Shown: positions 6,589 through 16,401, counted from the stretch's first letter. The stretch: 51,653 nucleotides of DNA from an uncultured Oscillospiraceae bacterium (GCA_934597125.1 CAKTQM010000009.1:1-51653); one strand, 5' to 3'. Numbers and translations are program-made. The notes: generated by a model not told the origin, from the letters alone.

Positions 6589-8522
6589 AAGCTGATCACC
6601 TGCGAATCGGTGGCGACGCCGTTGATACGGGCGGATACGGTGGCGGTCGTACCGGGCGCGGCCTGATAATCATAGGAGACGACGGCGTCATCACCGCTGT
6701 AATACTTCGTTTCCACCACCTGGCCGTCCATAAGGAACTCCACGCGGATGGTATCTTCGTCATGGAACTCATCGGGAACCAGGAACTGGACGCTGACGAC
6801 CCGCTCCGCCGCGTCGGGGGTGCTGTAAACGGTAAAGATAATTTCAGTGCCGCCCTGCACATCGGTATTGGGCTCGATGCTCTGATCCACCACATCGCCA
6901 ATGCTGGCGGTGGGGCTAAAGTAGATATAAGCGGGTCTGCCGACAGTCAGGCCCAGCTTTTCCGCCTCGGCCTTAGCCTTTTCATAGGACATGGTGATAA
7001 AGGAGGGCACCACGATCTTTTCAGGGCCCTTGCTGACGGTGAGAGTGATGCTGTCGCCCCGTTTCAGGGCAGTGCCGCGGGCAGGGTTGGTGTCCATGAC
7101 CTGACCGGCGGGGTATTCGGAGGAGAACTCCTCCACCTTATCCACTTTCAGGCTGAGATCGTACTGCTGCAGCGTCATTTTTGCCTCCTGATAGACACTG
7201 CCCAGCAGGTCGGGCATTTTGGTCTCCTCCCGCTCGGCGCAGACATAGACCTGAATGACGAAGTTGCTGCGGCGCACCACATCGGCGGCGGGATCCTGCT
7301 GAACGATCTCTCCGGGCTGATAGTGGTCATCGTTGAGAGTGCCCACCACCTCGATGGTAAAGATATCCTTGATCTCATCAAGCTCGTTGGCCTTTTCCAC
7401 GGTGTAGCCCAGGATGTTGGGCACCTGATAGCCCTTATCCTTTCCGCCGCCGCCAAAGCCGGAGAAGATCAGCACGAACAGCAGAACGATGGCGGCAAGG
7501 CCCGCCGCCAGCAGCACCAGCAGCTTCTTATTGCCGCGCAGGGCGTCCATCAGGGACGCGCCGTCGTCATCGTCATCGGCCTCTCTGGCTTTATGCTTTC
7601 TGACCGCTGCCGCCACCTGCTGCACGGGGATGGGGTTGGTGGGCTGCTTATCCACGCTGGCGGTCAGTTCGGTACGGATGTAGTCCATATCCACGCTGGG
7701 ATCCTTGCGGAATTTCTCCAGATCCACCAGCATGGCATCGGCGCTCTGGTAGCGCTTGTTCAGGTCAGCGTTCATGGCCTTCATACAGATCAGTTCCAAC
7801 GCCGCGGGGATCTCGGGATTGATCTCGCGGGGGCTGAGAGGTACGCTGCTGAGATGCTGGATCGCCACGGAAACGGCACTGTTCCCCTCAAAGGGCAGGC
7901 GGCCGGTCAGCATCTCATAGAGCACCACGCCGGCGCTATAGATATCGCTGCGGGCATCCAGACGCTCACCCTTGGCCTGCTCGGGGGAGATATAGTGGAC
8001 GCTGCCCAGCGCCTCCTGGGCCAGCGTCTGGTGGGCGTCGGCCAGACAGGCGATGCCGAAATCGGCCACCTTGACGCTGCCGTCCCGCAGCACCATGATA
8101 TTCTGGGGCTTGATATCCCGATGGATGATGCCGCGGCTGTGGGCGTGGCTGAGGCCGCGCATGATCTGGGTGATGAAATGCAGCGCTTCGCGCCAGTCCA
8201 TATGGCCGCGGCGCTCCATATACTGCTTGAGGGTGATGCCGTCGATGAGCTCCATGACGATGTAATCGGTTCCCTGAGAACTGGAAACGTCATAGATCGA
8301 AACGATATTGGCATGGCTCAGCTGAGCGACGGCCAATGACTCGTCACGGAAGCGGCGGCGGAACTCGGCGTTCTCCGCCAACTCACTTTTCAGTATCTTG
8401 ATGGCCACAAGCCGGTTAAGGCGGTGACACTTTGCCTTGTAAACATTGGCCATGCCGCCGGAACCGATCAGCTCCAGCAGTTCATAGCGGTTATCCAACA
8501 TTTTTCCAATGTACTGATCCAT
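6585..8522 (-). CDS. prkC: PASTA-domain Ser/Thr protein kinase PrkC (PknB type)
   Basis: This is a 645-residue transmembrane Hanks-type kinase. Domains in order: kinase about 12-270, with the GSGGMANVYKAK Gly-loop, AIK Lys42, HRD 134-136, DFG 154-156 and an SPEQ motif; an acidic juxtamembrane stretch (DDDDDG); one membrane helix about 333-353; then three extracellular PASTA repeats (about 366-570), which bind muropeptides/peptidoglycan. After the PASTA repeats comes an extra ~75-residue beta-rich tail. It should phosphorylate cytoplasmic targets in response to cell wall state. ATG follows AAAGGAG. It sits 16 bases after the phosphatase gene prpC and overlaps rsgA. Confidence 0.95.
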   Translation of the reverse strand: MDQYIGKMLDNRYELLELIGSGGMANVYKAKCHRLNRLVAIKILKSELAENAEFRRRFRDESLAVAQLSHANIVSIYDVSSSQGTDYIVMELIDGITLKQYMERRGHMDWREALHFITQIMRGLSHAHSRGIIHRDIKPQNIMVLRDGSVKVADFGIACLADAHQTLAQEALGSVHYISPEQAKGERLDARSDIYSAGVVLYEMLTGRLPFEGNSAVSVAIQHLSSVPLSPREINPEIPAALELICMKAMNADLNKRYQSADAMLVDLEKFRKDPSVDMDYIRTELTASVDKQPTNPIPVQQVAAAVRKHKAREADDDDDGASLMDALRGNKKLLVLLAAGLAAIVLLFVLIFSGFGGGGKDKGYQVPNILGYTVEKANELDEIKDIFTIEVVGTLNDDHYQPGEIVQQDPAADVVRRSNFVIQVYVCAEREETKMPDLLGSVYQEAKMTLQQYDLSLKVDKVEEFSSEYPAGQVMDTNPARGTALKRGDSITLTVSKGPEKIVVPSFITMSYEKAKAEAEKLGLTVGRPAYIYFSPTASIGDVVDQSIEPNTDVQGGTEIIFTVYSTPDAAERVVSVQFLVPDEFHDEDTIRVEFLMDGQVVETKYYSGDDAVVSYDYQAAPGTTATVSARINGVATDSQVISF

Positions 8523-8538
8523 CTGTGGTCATCTCCTT

Positions 8539-9270
8539 TCATAGATTTTGCAGCAGAACTGCCGTAACGTTATCCGGCGCGCCCTGCTCCTTGGCTTTTG
8601 CCAGCAGGCGATCGGGACAGGTGTCCAGATCCGCTTCGTGCATAACTTCAAACAGGATCTCCTGGTCGGTCACGGTATTGACCAGACCGTCGGTACACAG
8701 CAGCAGGAAATCGCCCTGCTGCCACAGGACATGGAAGCTGTCCGCCTCCACCGACGGGTCGGGGCCCAGGGCGCGGGTGATCAGGTTGCGGCGGGGGTGG
8801 CGGCGGGCCTGGGCGGGGGTGATATCGCCCCGCTCCACCATGCTCTCCACCACGGAGTGATCCCGCGTGACCTGGCGGATGCCTTCATCGGTAATCAGGT
8901 AGCCGCGGCTGTCACCCACGTTGAACAGCTCCGCCTCGCCGTCACGGCAGACGGCGCACACCAGGGTGGTGCCCATCTGGGACAGACTTTCATCCTCCGC
9001 CGCGCGGTCACGGATGGCCTGATTGGCGACCGCCACTGCCTGCAGCACGGCGGCTTTGATCTGCTGCCAGTCCATATGGGGCGTCAGGGCGGTCTCCAGC
9101 GTTTGCAGAAGCGTTTCCACCGCCACGCTGCTGGCGGTATGGCCGCCGTTGGTGCCGCCCATGCCGTCGCACACCACGGCCACGATGCAGTCCGCCAATA
9201 CGGCGGTGGCATAGGCGTCCTGATTTTCACGCCGCACCAGACCGGTATCGGTGATACCCCAGATCCTCAT
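8539..9270 (-). CDS. prpC: PP2C-type Ser/Thr phosphatase PrpC (Stp)
   Basis: This is a 243-residue PPM/PP2C phosphatase that reverses PrkC phosphorylation. Metal-binding motifs are present: RRENQDAY near the N-terminus, VVCDGMGGTNGG, FNVGDSRGY, the LLLCTDGL block and a C-terminal DNVTAVL. The length equals the usual ~240-250. The ATG overlaps the rlmN stop as ATGA, so translation is coupled. The prpC-prkC order is that of B. subtilis. Confidence 0.95.
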   Translation of the reverse strand: MRIWGITDTGLVRRENQDAYATAVLADCIVAVVCDGMGGTNGGHTASSVAVETLLQTLETALTPHMDWQQIKAAVLQAVAVANQAIRDRAAEDESLSQMGTTLVCAVCRDGEAELFNVGDSRGYLITDEGIRQVTRDHSVVESMVERGDITPAQARRHPRRNLITRALGPDPSVEADSFHVLWQQGDFLLLCTDGLVNTVTDQEILFEVMHEADLDTCPDRLLAKAKEQGAPDNVTAVLLQNL

Positions 9271-10295
9271 GTTGCTTCCTCCTCCATTGCCTTGCGGCGC
9301 AGCTGGCCGCAGGATGCGTCAATATCGCCGCCCAGGCTGCGCCGCACTGTGGCGGTGACGCCGTGGGACTCTAATCTCTTTTGGAATGCCGCTGTGCGGC
9401 GGCTGGGCTTGAAGGGACTTTCCGTCACCTCGTTGAGCGGGATCAGGTTCACATGGCCGGGCATGCCCTTGATGCGCTGGGCGATCAGGTCTGCCTGCCA
9501 GTCGTGGTCGTTGACGCCGTCGATCATGGCATACTCAAAGCTGATGCGGCGGCCGGTCTTCCGAAAATACCGGTGACAGGCGGCGAACAGCTCCTCTACG
9601 TCGTAAGCCCGATTGACCGGCATGATTCTGGAGCGGGTCTCGCTGTCCGGCGCGTGGAGGGAGACGGACAGGGTCAATTGCAGGTTCAGCTCCGCCAGCG
9701 CGTCGATCTGCGGAACGATGCCGCAGGTGGAGAGGCTGATATGGCGCATGCCGATATTCAGGCCGTCGGGGCTGTTAACCAGGGAGAGAAATTTCAGAAC
9801 ATTCTCCTTGTTATCCAGTGGCTCGCCAATGCCCATCAGGACGATGTTGGAGATGGGCAGGCCGCTGTCCAGCTGGGTGAAAAGCACCTGATCCAGTATT
9901 TCAGAGGGCGTCAGGTCACGCACCTTGCCGGCGATGGTGCTGGCGCAGAAGGCGCAGCCCATGCGGCAGCCCACCTGGGAGGAGATGCACACGGTATTGC
10001 CGTGGTGATAGCGCATCAGCACCGTTTCGATGCAGTTGCCGTCGCCCAAACGCCAGAGGTATTTGACAGTGCCGTCATGCTTTGACACCTGCTTACGCTC
10101 CACGGTGGGGACGGTGATATGGCATTGCGCCGCCAGCTTCTGCCGCAGGGGTTTGCTCAGATCGCTCATCTCCTCGAAAGAGGTAACGCCGCGGTGGAGC
10201 CAGGTGAAAACCTGCTTGCCGCGGAAGGCGGGCTCGCCCATTTCCCGCAGCAGCTGGGTGATCTGCGGAAGATCCAGTGATTTGATGTCTGTCAT
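9267..10295 (-). CDS. rlmN: 23S rRNA (adenine2503-C2)-methyltransferase RlmN
   Basis: This is a 342-residue radical SAM enzyme that methylates A2503 of 23S rRNA and A37 of some tRNAs. The radical SAM CxxxCxxC motif reads CRMGCAFC, preceded by ISSQVG. LMGIGEPLDN, the LSTCGI segment carrying a conserved Cys and the C-terminal GGDIDASCGQLR complete the family pattern. AAGGAA precedes the ATG. It lies between rsmB and prpC, as in the Bacillus cluster. Confidence 0.96.
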   Translation of the reverse strand: MTDIKSLDLPQITQLLREMGEPAFRGKQVFTWLHRGVTSFEEMSDLSKPLRQKLAAQCHITVPTVERKQVSKHDGTVKYLWRLGDGNCIETVLMRYHHGNTVCISSQVGCRMGCAFCASTIAGKVRDLTPSEILDQVLFTQLDSGLPISNIVLMGIGEPLDNKENVLKFLSLVNSPDGLNIGMRHISLSTCGIVPQIDALAELNLQLTLSVSLHAPDSETRSRIMPVNRAYDVEELFAACHRYFRKTGRRISFEYAMIDGVNDHDWQADLIAQRIKGMPGHVNLIPLNEVTESPFKPSRRTAAFQKRLESHGVTATVRRSLGGDIDASCGQLRRKAMEEEAT

Positions 10296-10305
10296 AGGCC
10301 GTTCC

Positions 10306-11646
10306 TTATGGTTGTTTTTCCAGACGGCAGATGTAGAAGCCGTCAGTCCCCCAGCGCTGGGGCCACAGGGTCAGATCGCCGCCGCAGCCGCCGATGGGAG
10401 CGGGCAGCACAAAGGGAGAGAGATGAAACTCCGGATGGTTTTTCAGGAACCAGGCCACCACCTCCTGATTTTCCTCCGGCAGCACGGTGCAGGTGGAATA
10501 GATCAGTGTGCCGCCGGGGCGGACATAGGCGGCGGCGTTTTCCAAAATGGCGCGCTGCTGCTGGGGAAGCTTTGCCAGCTCTTTTGGGTTTTTATAGCGG
10601 ATATCCGGCTTTTTGCGGATGATGCCAAGACCGGAACAGGGCACGTCGGCCACCACCAGATCCGCCTGTTGGATCCACGCCTCGTACCGCTCGCGGCCAT
10701 CGGCCAGGGCGGTACGGATGGAGTGAAGGCCCAGGCGAGCGGCGCCGTTTTCGATAAGCTTCAGCTTGTGGGGGTGTACATCGCAGGAGAGAATGTCTCC
10801 CCGATCCCCCATGTCGATAGCCAGAGCAAATGACTTGCCGCCGGGGGCGGCGCAGACATCCAGCACACGATCCGTCTCCTGCGGGGCGGCCACGGTGGCT
10901 ACCAGACGGGCGGCGGCATCCTGCACGGTGAAAAGACCGTCACGGAAGGTCTCCAGCCGTTCCAGATCGCCGGTGCCGCTGACCTCAAAGCAGCCGGAGA
11001 GCCAGGGATGGGGCTCCACTGCGGCGCCGGTGGCGCGCAGGGCCTTTTCCAGCGACTCGGGGGTGGTTTTCATGGTATTGGTCTGAATGGTGGTGGGGAC
11101 GATGGCGTTATTGCAGCGCAGGTACTGCTCTGCCTCCTCCGCGCCCAGAATATCCATCAGGCGCGTCACCAGCCATTTGGGGTGGCTGTAGCGCAGGGAC
11201 AGGTAATCCGCCGTGCTGCCGTGGGGCAGCTCCGGCATATCCAGCCAATTGGTGACGAATTTCCGCAGCACGGCGTTGACCATACCTGCGGCGCGGGGAC
11301 GGCCATGGCGTTTAGTCATCTCCACGGCTTCGTTGACGGCGGCGCGGTGGGGGATCTTATCCATAAAGAGGATCTGATACGCGCCGATGCGCAGAATGTT
11401 CAGAATCAGCGGCTCCAGCCGCTCCGCCTTCTGCGTACACCAAAGGCTGATGTAATAATCCAGATACATGCGGTTCTGGATCACGCCGTAGGCGATACGG
11501 CTGGCAAGAGCGGCATCACGGCTGTCCAGACCGTTTTTGGCGATAGTACGCTTCAAGCTGCCGTCCGACCAGGCGTTGGCGGCGGAGACGCTGAGAAGTA
11601 CCTCCAGCGCCGTATCCCGGGCGCTGCCTTTTCTTCTCTCGTTCAT
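10306..11646 (-). CDS. rsmB: 16S rRNA (cytosine967-C5)-methyltransferase RsmB
   Basis: This is a 446-residue protein. The N-terminal NusB-like helical domain (about 1-140) is followed by a SAM-dependent Fmu/NOL1 methyltransferase domain. The SAM site reads VLDVCAAPGGKSFALA. The two catalytic cysteines are in ADVPCSGLG and IYSTCTV. The product modifies C967 of 16S rRNA. The ATG overlaps the fmt stop (ATGA), so it is translationally coupled within the translation-initiation cluster. Confidence 0.95.
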   Translation of the reverse strand: MNERRKGSARDTALEVLLSVSAANAWSDGSLKRTIAKNGLDSRDAALASRIAYGVIQNRMYLDYYISLWCTQKAERLEPLILNILRIGAYQILFMDKIPHRAAVNEAVEMTKRHGRPRAAGMVNAVLRKFVTNWLDMPELPHGSTADYLSLRYSHPKWLVTRLMDILGAEEAEQYLRCNNAIVPTTIQTNTMKTTPESLEKALRATGAAVEPHPWLSGCFEVSGTGDLERLETFRDGLFTVQDAAARLVATVAAPQETDRVLDVCAAPGGKSFALAIDMGDRGDILSCDVHPHKLKLIENGAARLGLHSIRTALADGRERYEAWIQQADLVVADVPCSGLGIIRKKPDIRYKNPKELAKLPQQQRAILENAAAYVRPGGTLIYSTCTVLPEENQEVVAWFLKNHPEFHLSPFVLPAPIGGCGGDLTLWPQRWGTDGFYICRLEKQP

Positions 11647-12563
11647 AGGCAGACAGGGATCGGGTGGCCGGCCAGATAGGCAGCGGCAGCCATGCGCTTG
11701 CCGCCCTGGGGCTGCAGCTCCAAAATGCGCAGGAGCTTCCCGTCACCGCAGGCGATGGCAATGCCTTTTTTGTTGGCCTCCACAATGCTGCCGGGGGCAG
11801 CGGCGGTCTCCTCTCCCACCGCGGTACGGTAGACCTTGACAATGGCGCCGTTGAGCTGCGTAGTGGCGCAGGGCCAGGGGATCAGACCACGCACCTGATC
11901 GTGGAGCTGCTGGGCGGGTCTGGTAAAATTCATAGGACTCATGGTCTTATCCAGCATGGGGGCCAGTGTATGCTTGTCGTGTTCCTGAGCCGTGCGGACG
12001 GCAGTACCGTCTTTCAAGTCGCTGACCGCCTGCACCAGCGCGTCCGCGCCCAGCAGGGCCAGACGCCGGGTCAGGGTCTGGGCATCCTCATCGGGGTCGA
12101 TGGGAGTCTCCGCGATGCGGATGATATCGCCGGCGTCCAGCTCGGCAGCCATGTACATAATGGTGACGCCGGTGACCTTGTCGCCATTGAGGATGGCCCA
12201 GTTGATGGGGGCGGAGCCCCGGTATTGGGGCAGGATGGAGGAATGGACATTGATGGAGCCGTAGGGCGGCGTGTTCAGGATATCCTCCGGCAGAATACGG
12301 CCATAGGCCGCCACCACGATCAGCTCCGGTGCCAGTTCTTGCACCAAGGCCAGGGCGGCACCGTCCCGCAGCTTCAAAGGCTGATAGACCGGCAGGTCAT
12401 GGGACAGGGCATATTCCTTGACCGGCGAAAAGGCCAGCTTATGGCCGCGGTTTTTCGGCTTATCCGGCTGGGTAAAGACGCCGCAGATCTCGTGTCTGGC
12501 TTCCACCAGCGCGTTCAAAGAGGCCACCGCAAAATCCGGCGTGCCCATAAATAAGATGCGCAT
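11643..12563 (-). CDS. fmt: Methionyl-tRNA formyltransferase
   Basis: This is a 306-residue enzyme that formylates Met-tRNA(fMet) using 10-formyl-THF. It begins MRILFMGTPDFAVASL. The catalytic and signature region NVHSSILPQYRGSAPI includes the conserved Asn-x-His-x-Ser and Tyr-Arg-Gly. A C-terminal beta-barrel tRNA-binding domain is expected after residue ~205. Its start overlaps the def stop by one base (TAATG), pairing formylation with deformylation. Confidence 0.96.
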   Translation of the reverse strand: MRILFMGTPDFAVASLNALVEARHEICGVFTQPDKPKNRGHKLAFSPVKEYALSHDLPVYQPLKLRDGAALALVQELAPELIVVAAYGRILPEDILNTPPYGSINVHSSILPQYRGSAPINWAILNGDKVTGVTIMYMAAELDAGDIIRIAETPIDPDEDAQTLTRRLALLGADALVQAVSDLKDGTAVRTAQEHDKHTLAPMLDKTMSPMNFTRPAQQLHDQVRGLIPWPCATTQLNGAIVKVYRTAVGEETAAAPGSIVEANKKGIAIACGDGKLLRILELQPQGGKRMAAAAYLAGHPIPVCL

Positions 12564-13090
12564 TACTGTTCCTCATCCTCTGCTTCTTCGATTTCGTACT
12601 GATCGGCGTGGTCGGTGAGCCACTGCTGCAGCTCCTCGCCTTCCATCAGGTGGGTGGTATGCTCCACAAACAGGTGGCCATCCAGATGCTCGATCTCGTG
12701 ACAGAAGCAGCGGGCGGTGATGCCCTCGTCCTCCACTTCGAACCACTGGCCGTCACGATCCTGAGCCTTGACCCGCACCACGTAGGGGCGGGTCACCTCG
12801 CCATACTTGCCGGGGACGCTGAGGCAGCCCTCAAGGGCAGTCTCCTCCCCTTCGGTATAGATGATCTCGGGGTTGATGAGCTCGATGATCTCATCATCTT
12901 CGTTCAAGACGATGCAGACGCGGCGCAGAATACCCACCTGGGGCGCGGCCAGACCCACACCGCCGGCCTCCTCCAGCGTTTCTGCCATATCGTCCAGCAG
13001 GGTATGAAGCCGGTCATTAAACTCCGTCACGGGGCGGCAAACCTTGGTGAGACATTCCTCACCCTGTAACGCGATTTTCCTTAGTGCCAT
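12563..13090 (-). CDS. def: Peptide deformylase
   Basis: This is a 175-residue iron/zinc peptidase that removes N-formyl groups. All three PDF motifs are visible: GGVGLAAPQVG, EGCLSVPG and the metal site CHEIEHLDG (HExxH). The acidic C-terminal tail (IEEAEDEE) is longer than in minimal deformylases. AGAGG precedes the ATG. It is immediately upstream of fmt. Confidence 0.96.
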   Translation of the reverse strand: MALRKIALQGEECLTKVCRPVTEFNDRLHTLLDDMAETLEEAGGVGLAAPQVGILRRVCIVLNEDDEIIELINPEIIYTEGEETALEGCLSVPGKYGEVTRPYVVRVKAQDRDGQWFEVEDEGITARCFCHEIEHLDGHLFVEHTTHLMEGEELQQWLTDHADQYEIEEAEDEEQ

Positions 13091-13101
13091 AGTTGTTACC
13101 T

Positions 13102-15528
13102 CTAATCCATCAAATTACAATCGGTGTATATCTGCATATTGCGGTTCTCACCGCGCTTTGTAAACGCCTTCATAAATGCCGACAGCAGACCCCGCAGCAG
13201 CTTATCGTTGCGGCCAACGACCGTAAGACGATAGCGATAGCGGTCGTTGACCCTGACCACCGGCGCGGGGGCGGGGCCAAGAAGCATCAGGCCCAGCGCG
13301 TCATAGGGCGGCTGCCGTATGGCGGCGGTAAGACTGTCGCAGACCTCCTGAATAGCGCGGCGCACGGCGGGCTCCTCCGGCCCTGTGACGGTGATCATAA
13401 GCTGATCGGCAAAGGGGGGATCGCGCCGCAGCTGACGCAGGCGGATCTCCCGCTGGTAAAAGCTGTCGTAATCCTGAGCGGCGGCGGCCACGATCACATC
13501 GTTCTGGGGGGTATAGGTCTGGATCACGGCGCGGCCTGCCTTTTCGCCGCGGCCGGCGCGGCCCACCACCTGGGTCAACAGACTGAAGGTACGCTCAGCG
13601 GCGCGGTAGTGGTCTACGTACAAAGATAGATCCGCCGCCAGAACACCCACCAGGGTGACATTTTCAAAATCCAGTCCCTTGGCTACCATTTGCGTGCCAA
13701 GCAGAATGGGGATCTTTTTTTCATCAAATTCCTTTAAGATGGCCTCATGTCCCCCGCCGACGGTATCGGCGTCCATCCGCAGAATGGGGGTATCGGGGAA
13801 CAGGGCATGCAGCTCCTCCTCCACCCGCTGGGTGCCGAAGCCAATGTGCCGCAGGGGACTCCCGCACTCGGGACAGGTATCCGGCGCCTTTTCCGAATGG
13901 CCGCAGTAGTGGCACATCAGGCGGCCATTGGCGCTGTGGTAGGTCAAGTAGACGCTGCAGCGGGGGCATTGAGGGACATAGCTGCAATTGGGGCACAGCA
14001 GCTGACGGCTGCTGCCGCGGCGATTGAGAAACAGAATGCTCTGCTGGCCGTTGTCAAGATTCTTTTTCAGCTCCTGATACAGCGGCTGGCTGATGGCGGT
14101 GTTGTTCCCCTGCCGCAGCTCCTGCCGCATATCGGCCATGATGACCTGGGGCAGCTGGCGGCGGTTATACCGCTGGCGCAGCAGCGCCAAGTGATAGTCG
14201 CCGTTCTGGGCGTGCCAGGCGGTCTCCACCGTGGGGGTGGCGGAACCCAGCACCAGGTGGCAGCCCTCTGTCATGCAGCGGTATTTGGCGATATCCCGCG
14301 CGTGATAGCAGGGAGAGCGCTCGGACTCATAGGAGCTTTCCTGCTCTTCATCCATGACGATCAGGCTCAGGTTTTCCAGAGGCGCGAATACAGCACTGCG
14401 GGTACCCAAAACCACGGTGGCCTCACCTTTTCGGATACGCTTCCACTGGTCATAGCGCTCGGTCACGCGCAGGGCGCTGTGGAGCAGGGCCACCTTTTCG
14501 CCGAAATAGGCGGTGAAGCGGGCCATCATCTGGGGCGTCAGGGCGATCTCCGGCACCAGGATCATCACGGACTTTCCCTGAGCCAGCAGCTGCTGGGCAA
14601 GGCGGATATAAACCAACGTCTTGCCGCTGCCGGTGACGCCCTGCAGCAGCGTTACGCCGCCACATCCGGACAGTGAACGGCGCAGAATATCCTCATACGC
14701 CTGCTGCTGTTCGTCGTTGAGGGTAATGGGTTCCGGCCTTATCACATAGCTTTTTTCAGTGATGCGATAGGCCTCTTCCTCACGGGTGGTGATGACGCCG
14801 CGTTTTTCCAGAGCGGTGATGGTCTGGCGGGCGGCGCCGGTGAAATAGCACAGCTCGTGGACGGCGCACTCCTCCTGCCGCAGCAGGAATTGCACCGCGT
14901 CGTACATGCGGGGGGCGGAACGCTTCTTCGTCTCCGCCCAGCGGGCCGCGTCCTCCGGCGAAAGGGCCAGACGGGCGATGCGGATCGCTTTGTCCTTCAC
15001 GTTGCGGCGGCTGACGGTCTGGTGGGTCAGGACGCCGCGCTTTTCCAGAGTGCGCAGCACGTGGAGGACGCTTTCGCCATAGGCCTCTTTCAGCGTGGCG
15101 GTCTCCTTGGGGCCGTCGGCAAGCATGCGGCAGACGGCGGTTTCTTTTTCGGTAAAGGGCTCCTCAGGGCGGGCGTCTTTCAGCCGCCACAGCTCCTGAT
15201 AACGATACCACACGGCAGCGGGCAAAATGGTGCGGATCGCGTCGTAAAAGGTGCAGAAATAGCGCTGGCGCATCCAGAGAGCCAGCCGGATCTCCCGCGG
15301 AGAGATCACCGGTGCGCCGTCTAAATTCAGGCGCACCGCTTTCAGCGCGCCGGTGGGCACACCCTCCTCCAGTGAGAGGACAACGCCCTCGCTGGTGCGG
15401 TTTCCCCGGCCAAAGGGCACCAGAACGCGGCAGCCGACGGCCACATCAAAACCGGCGGGAACCGTGTAGGAATAGGGCTTGTCGATGGCATAGGTCGCCG
15501 CTTCCACGGCGATTTTCGCGATCTGCAT
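13102..15528 (-). CDS. priA: Primosomal protein N' (PriA helicase)
   Basis: This is an 808-residue superfamily 2 helicase for replication restart. An N-terminal 3'-DNA-binding domain (to about 105) and a winged-helix region precede the helicase. Walker A is GVTGSGKT (297-304). Walker B reads DEEQ (393-396), where E. coli PriA has DEEH. A zinc-binding region has paired CxxC motifs (CPNC, CPRC, CHYC, CPEC). Motifs V/VI include the VVGRAGRGEKAGR segment. It lies 11 bases upstream of def. In B. subtilis coaBC sits between rpoZ and priA; here nothing does. Confidence 0.95.
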   Translation of the reverse strand: MQIAKIAVEAATYAIDKPYSYTVPAGFDVAVGCRVLVPFGRGNRTSEGVVLSLEEGVPTGALKAVRLNLDGAPVISPREIRLALWMRQRYFCTFYDAIRTILPAAVWYRYQELWRLKDARPEEPFTEKETAVCRMLADGPKETATLKEAYGESVLHVLRTLEKRGVLTHQTVSRRNVKDKAIRIARLALSPEDAARWAETKKRSAPRMYDAVQFLLRQEECAVHELCYFTGAARQTITALEKRGVITTREEEAYRITEKSYVIRPEPITLNDEQQQAYEDILRRSLSGCGGVTLLQGVTGSGKTLVYIRLAQQLLAQGKSVMILVPEIALTPQMMARFTAYFGEKVALLHSALRVTERYDQWKRIRKGEATVVLGTRSAVFAPLENLSLIVMDEEQESSYESERSPCYHARDIAKYRCMTEGCHLVLGSATPTVETAWHAQNGDYHLALLRQRYNRRQLPQVIMADMRQELRQGNNTAISQPLYQELKKNLDNGQQSILFLNRRGSSRQLLCPNCSYVPQCPRCSVYLTYHSANGRLMCHYCGHSEKAPDTCPECGSPLRHIGFGTQRVEEELHALFPDTPILRMDADTVGGGHEAILKEFDEKKIPILLGTQMVAKGLDFENVTLVGVLAADLSLYVDHYRAAERTFSLLTQVVGRAGRGEKAGRAVIQTYTPQNDVIVAAAAQDYDSFYQREIRLRQLRRDPPFADQLMITVTGPEEPAVRRAIQEVCDSLTAAIRQPPYDALGLMLLGPAPAPVVRVNDRYRYRLTVVGRNDKLLRGLLSAFMKAFTKRGENRNMQIYTDCNLMD

Positions 15529-15554
15529 GGCCCTGTTCCCCTCTCTTGCGGTGA

Positions 15555-15770
15555 TTACTCCTGAATGGTGGAGTCAATGGTGCTGGCGTCATACTTACCC
15601 TCGGCCACTTCGTCGATGGCCATGGTGACGGGCTTTTCCGTCAGATGCTCGCCGGTCATCTCAGCCTCAGCGGCGATCTGACGGGCGCGGCGGGCCACCA
15701 CATTGACCATCATGTAGCGGTTGGGCACATAGGAAGTCAGTTGGTTCATGGCGGGATATAACATAGACAT
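15555..15770 (-). CDS. rpoZ: RNA polymerase omega subunit
   Basis: This is a 71-residue protein matching the omega core pattern: YVPNRYMMVNVVARRARQIA, then KPVTMAIDEVAEGKY. Omega binds the beta' C-terminus and stabilises RNA polymerase. AAAGGAGG precedes ATG 15770. It lies between gmk and priA, the conserved Firmicutes position. Confidence 0.93.
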   Translation of the reverse strand: MSMLYPAMNQLTSYVPNRYMMVNVVARRARQIAAEAEMTGEHLTEKPVTMAIDEVAEGKYDASTIDSTIQE

Positions 15771-15804
15771 AACAGGATCCTCCTTTATTCTTTCGGCAGT
15801 TGAT

Positions 15805-16401
15805 TTACTGATTCAGCTGGGTAATACGATCCGCGGGGCGGCAATGCTCGGCCAGCATGATGGCGCGAAGCTCGGCCACGGCGTTGTCCACCGTATCGTT
15901 GATGACGAAATAGTCGTAATGGCCGGCGTTTTCCAGCTCGACCTTGGCCCGCAGGAGGCGCTTCTGCACCTTTTCCGGCGAGTCGGTGCCGCGGGCGGTC
16001 AGGCGGTGCTCCAGCTCCTCCCAGGAGGGGGGAGCGATGAAGATGCGCACCACATCGGGGCGCAGATCGTGGACCTGGGTGGCGCCCTGGATCTCGATAT
16101 CCAGGATCACATCCTTACCGGCGTCCATGGCGGCGTCCACGTACTTTTTGGGGGTGCCGTAGAAGTTGCCTACGTATTCGGCATACTCCAGAAACTCGCC
16201 GTCCTCGATCCACTGGCGGAAGGTCTCCGGCTCGATAAAATGGTATTCCACGCCGTGCCTTTCACCGGGACGTGGGGCGCGGGTGGTGGCGGAAACGGAA
16301 AAATACAGGTCATCGCGGCCCTGAAACAGCGCGTTGAGAACGGTGCTCTTTCCCACGCCGGAGGGGCCGGAGATCACAAATGTTTTGCCTCTTTTTTTCA
16401 C
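15805..16401 (-). CDS. gmk: Guanylate kinase
   Basis: This is a 198-residue enzyme, GMP + ATP to GDP + ADP. The P-loop [14 protein letters not shown], the GMP-binding segment [13 protein letters not shown] with HGVEYHF, and DIEIQGA are present. Length is typical. The start overlaps the remA stop (ATGA). Its product feeds GTP and (p)ppGpp pools. Confidence 0.96.
   Translation of the reverse strand: MKKRGKTFVISGPSGVGKSTVLNALFQGRDDLYFSVSATTRAPRPGERHGVEYHFIEPETFRQWIEDGEFLEYAEYVGNFYGTPKKYVDAAMDAGKDVILDIEIQGATQVHDLRPDVVRIFIAPPSWEELEHRLTARGTDSPEKVQKRLLRAKVELENAGHYDYFVINDTVDNAVAELRAIMLAEHCRPADRITQLNQ

Noticed and set aside
6762..8339. Long plus-strand frame opposite prkC
   Set aside because: It mirrors the kinase gene codon by codon and has no recognisable domain or ribosome site.
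13102..15528. PriA as an inactive helicase
   Set aside because: Only one residue (DEEQ) differs; Walker A, zinc ligands and motif VI are intact, so inactivity is unlikely.
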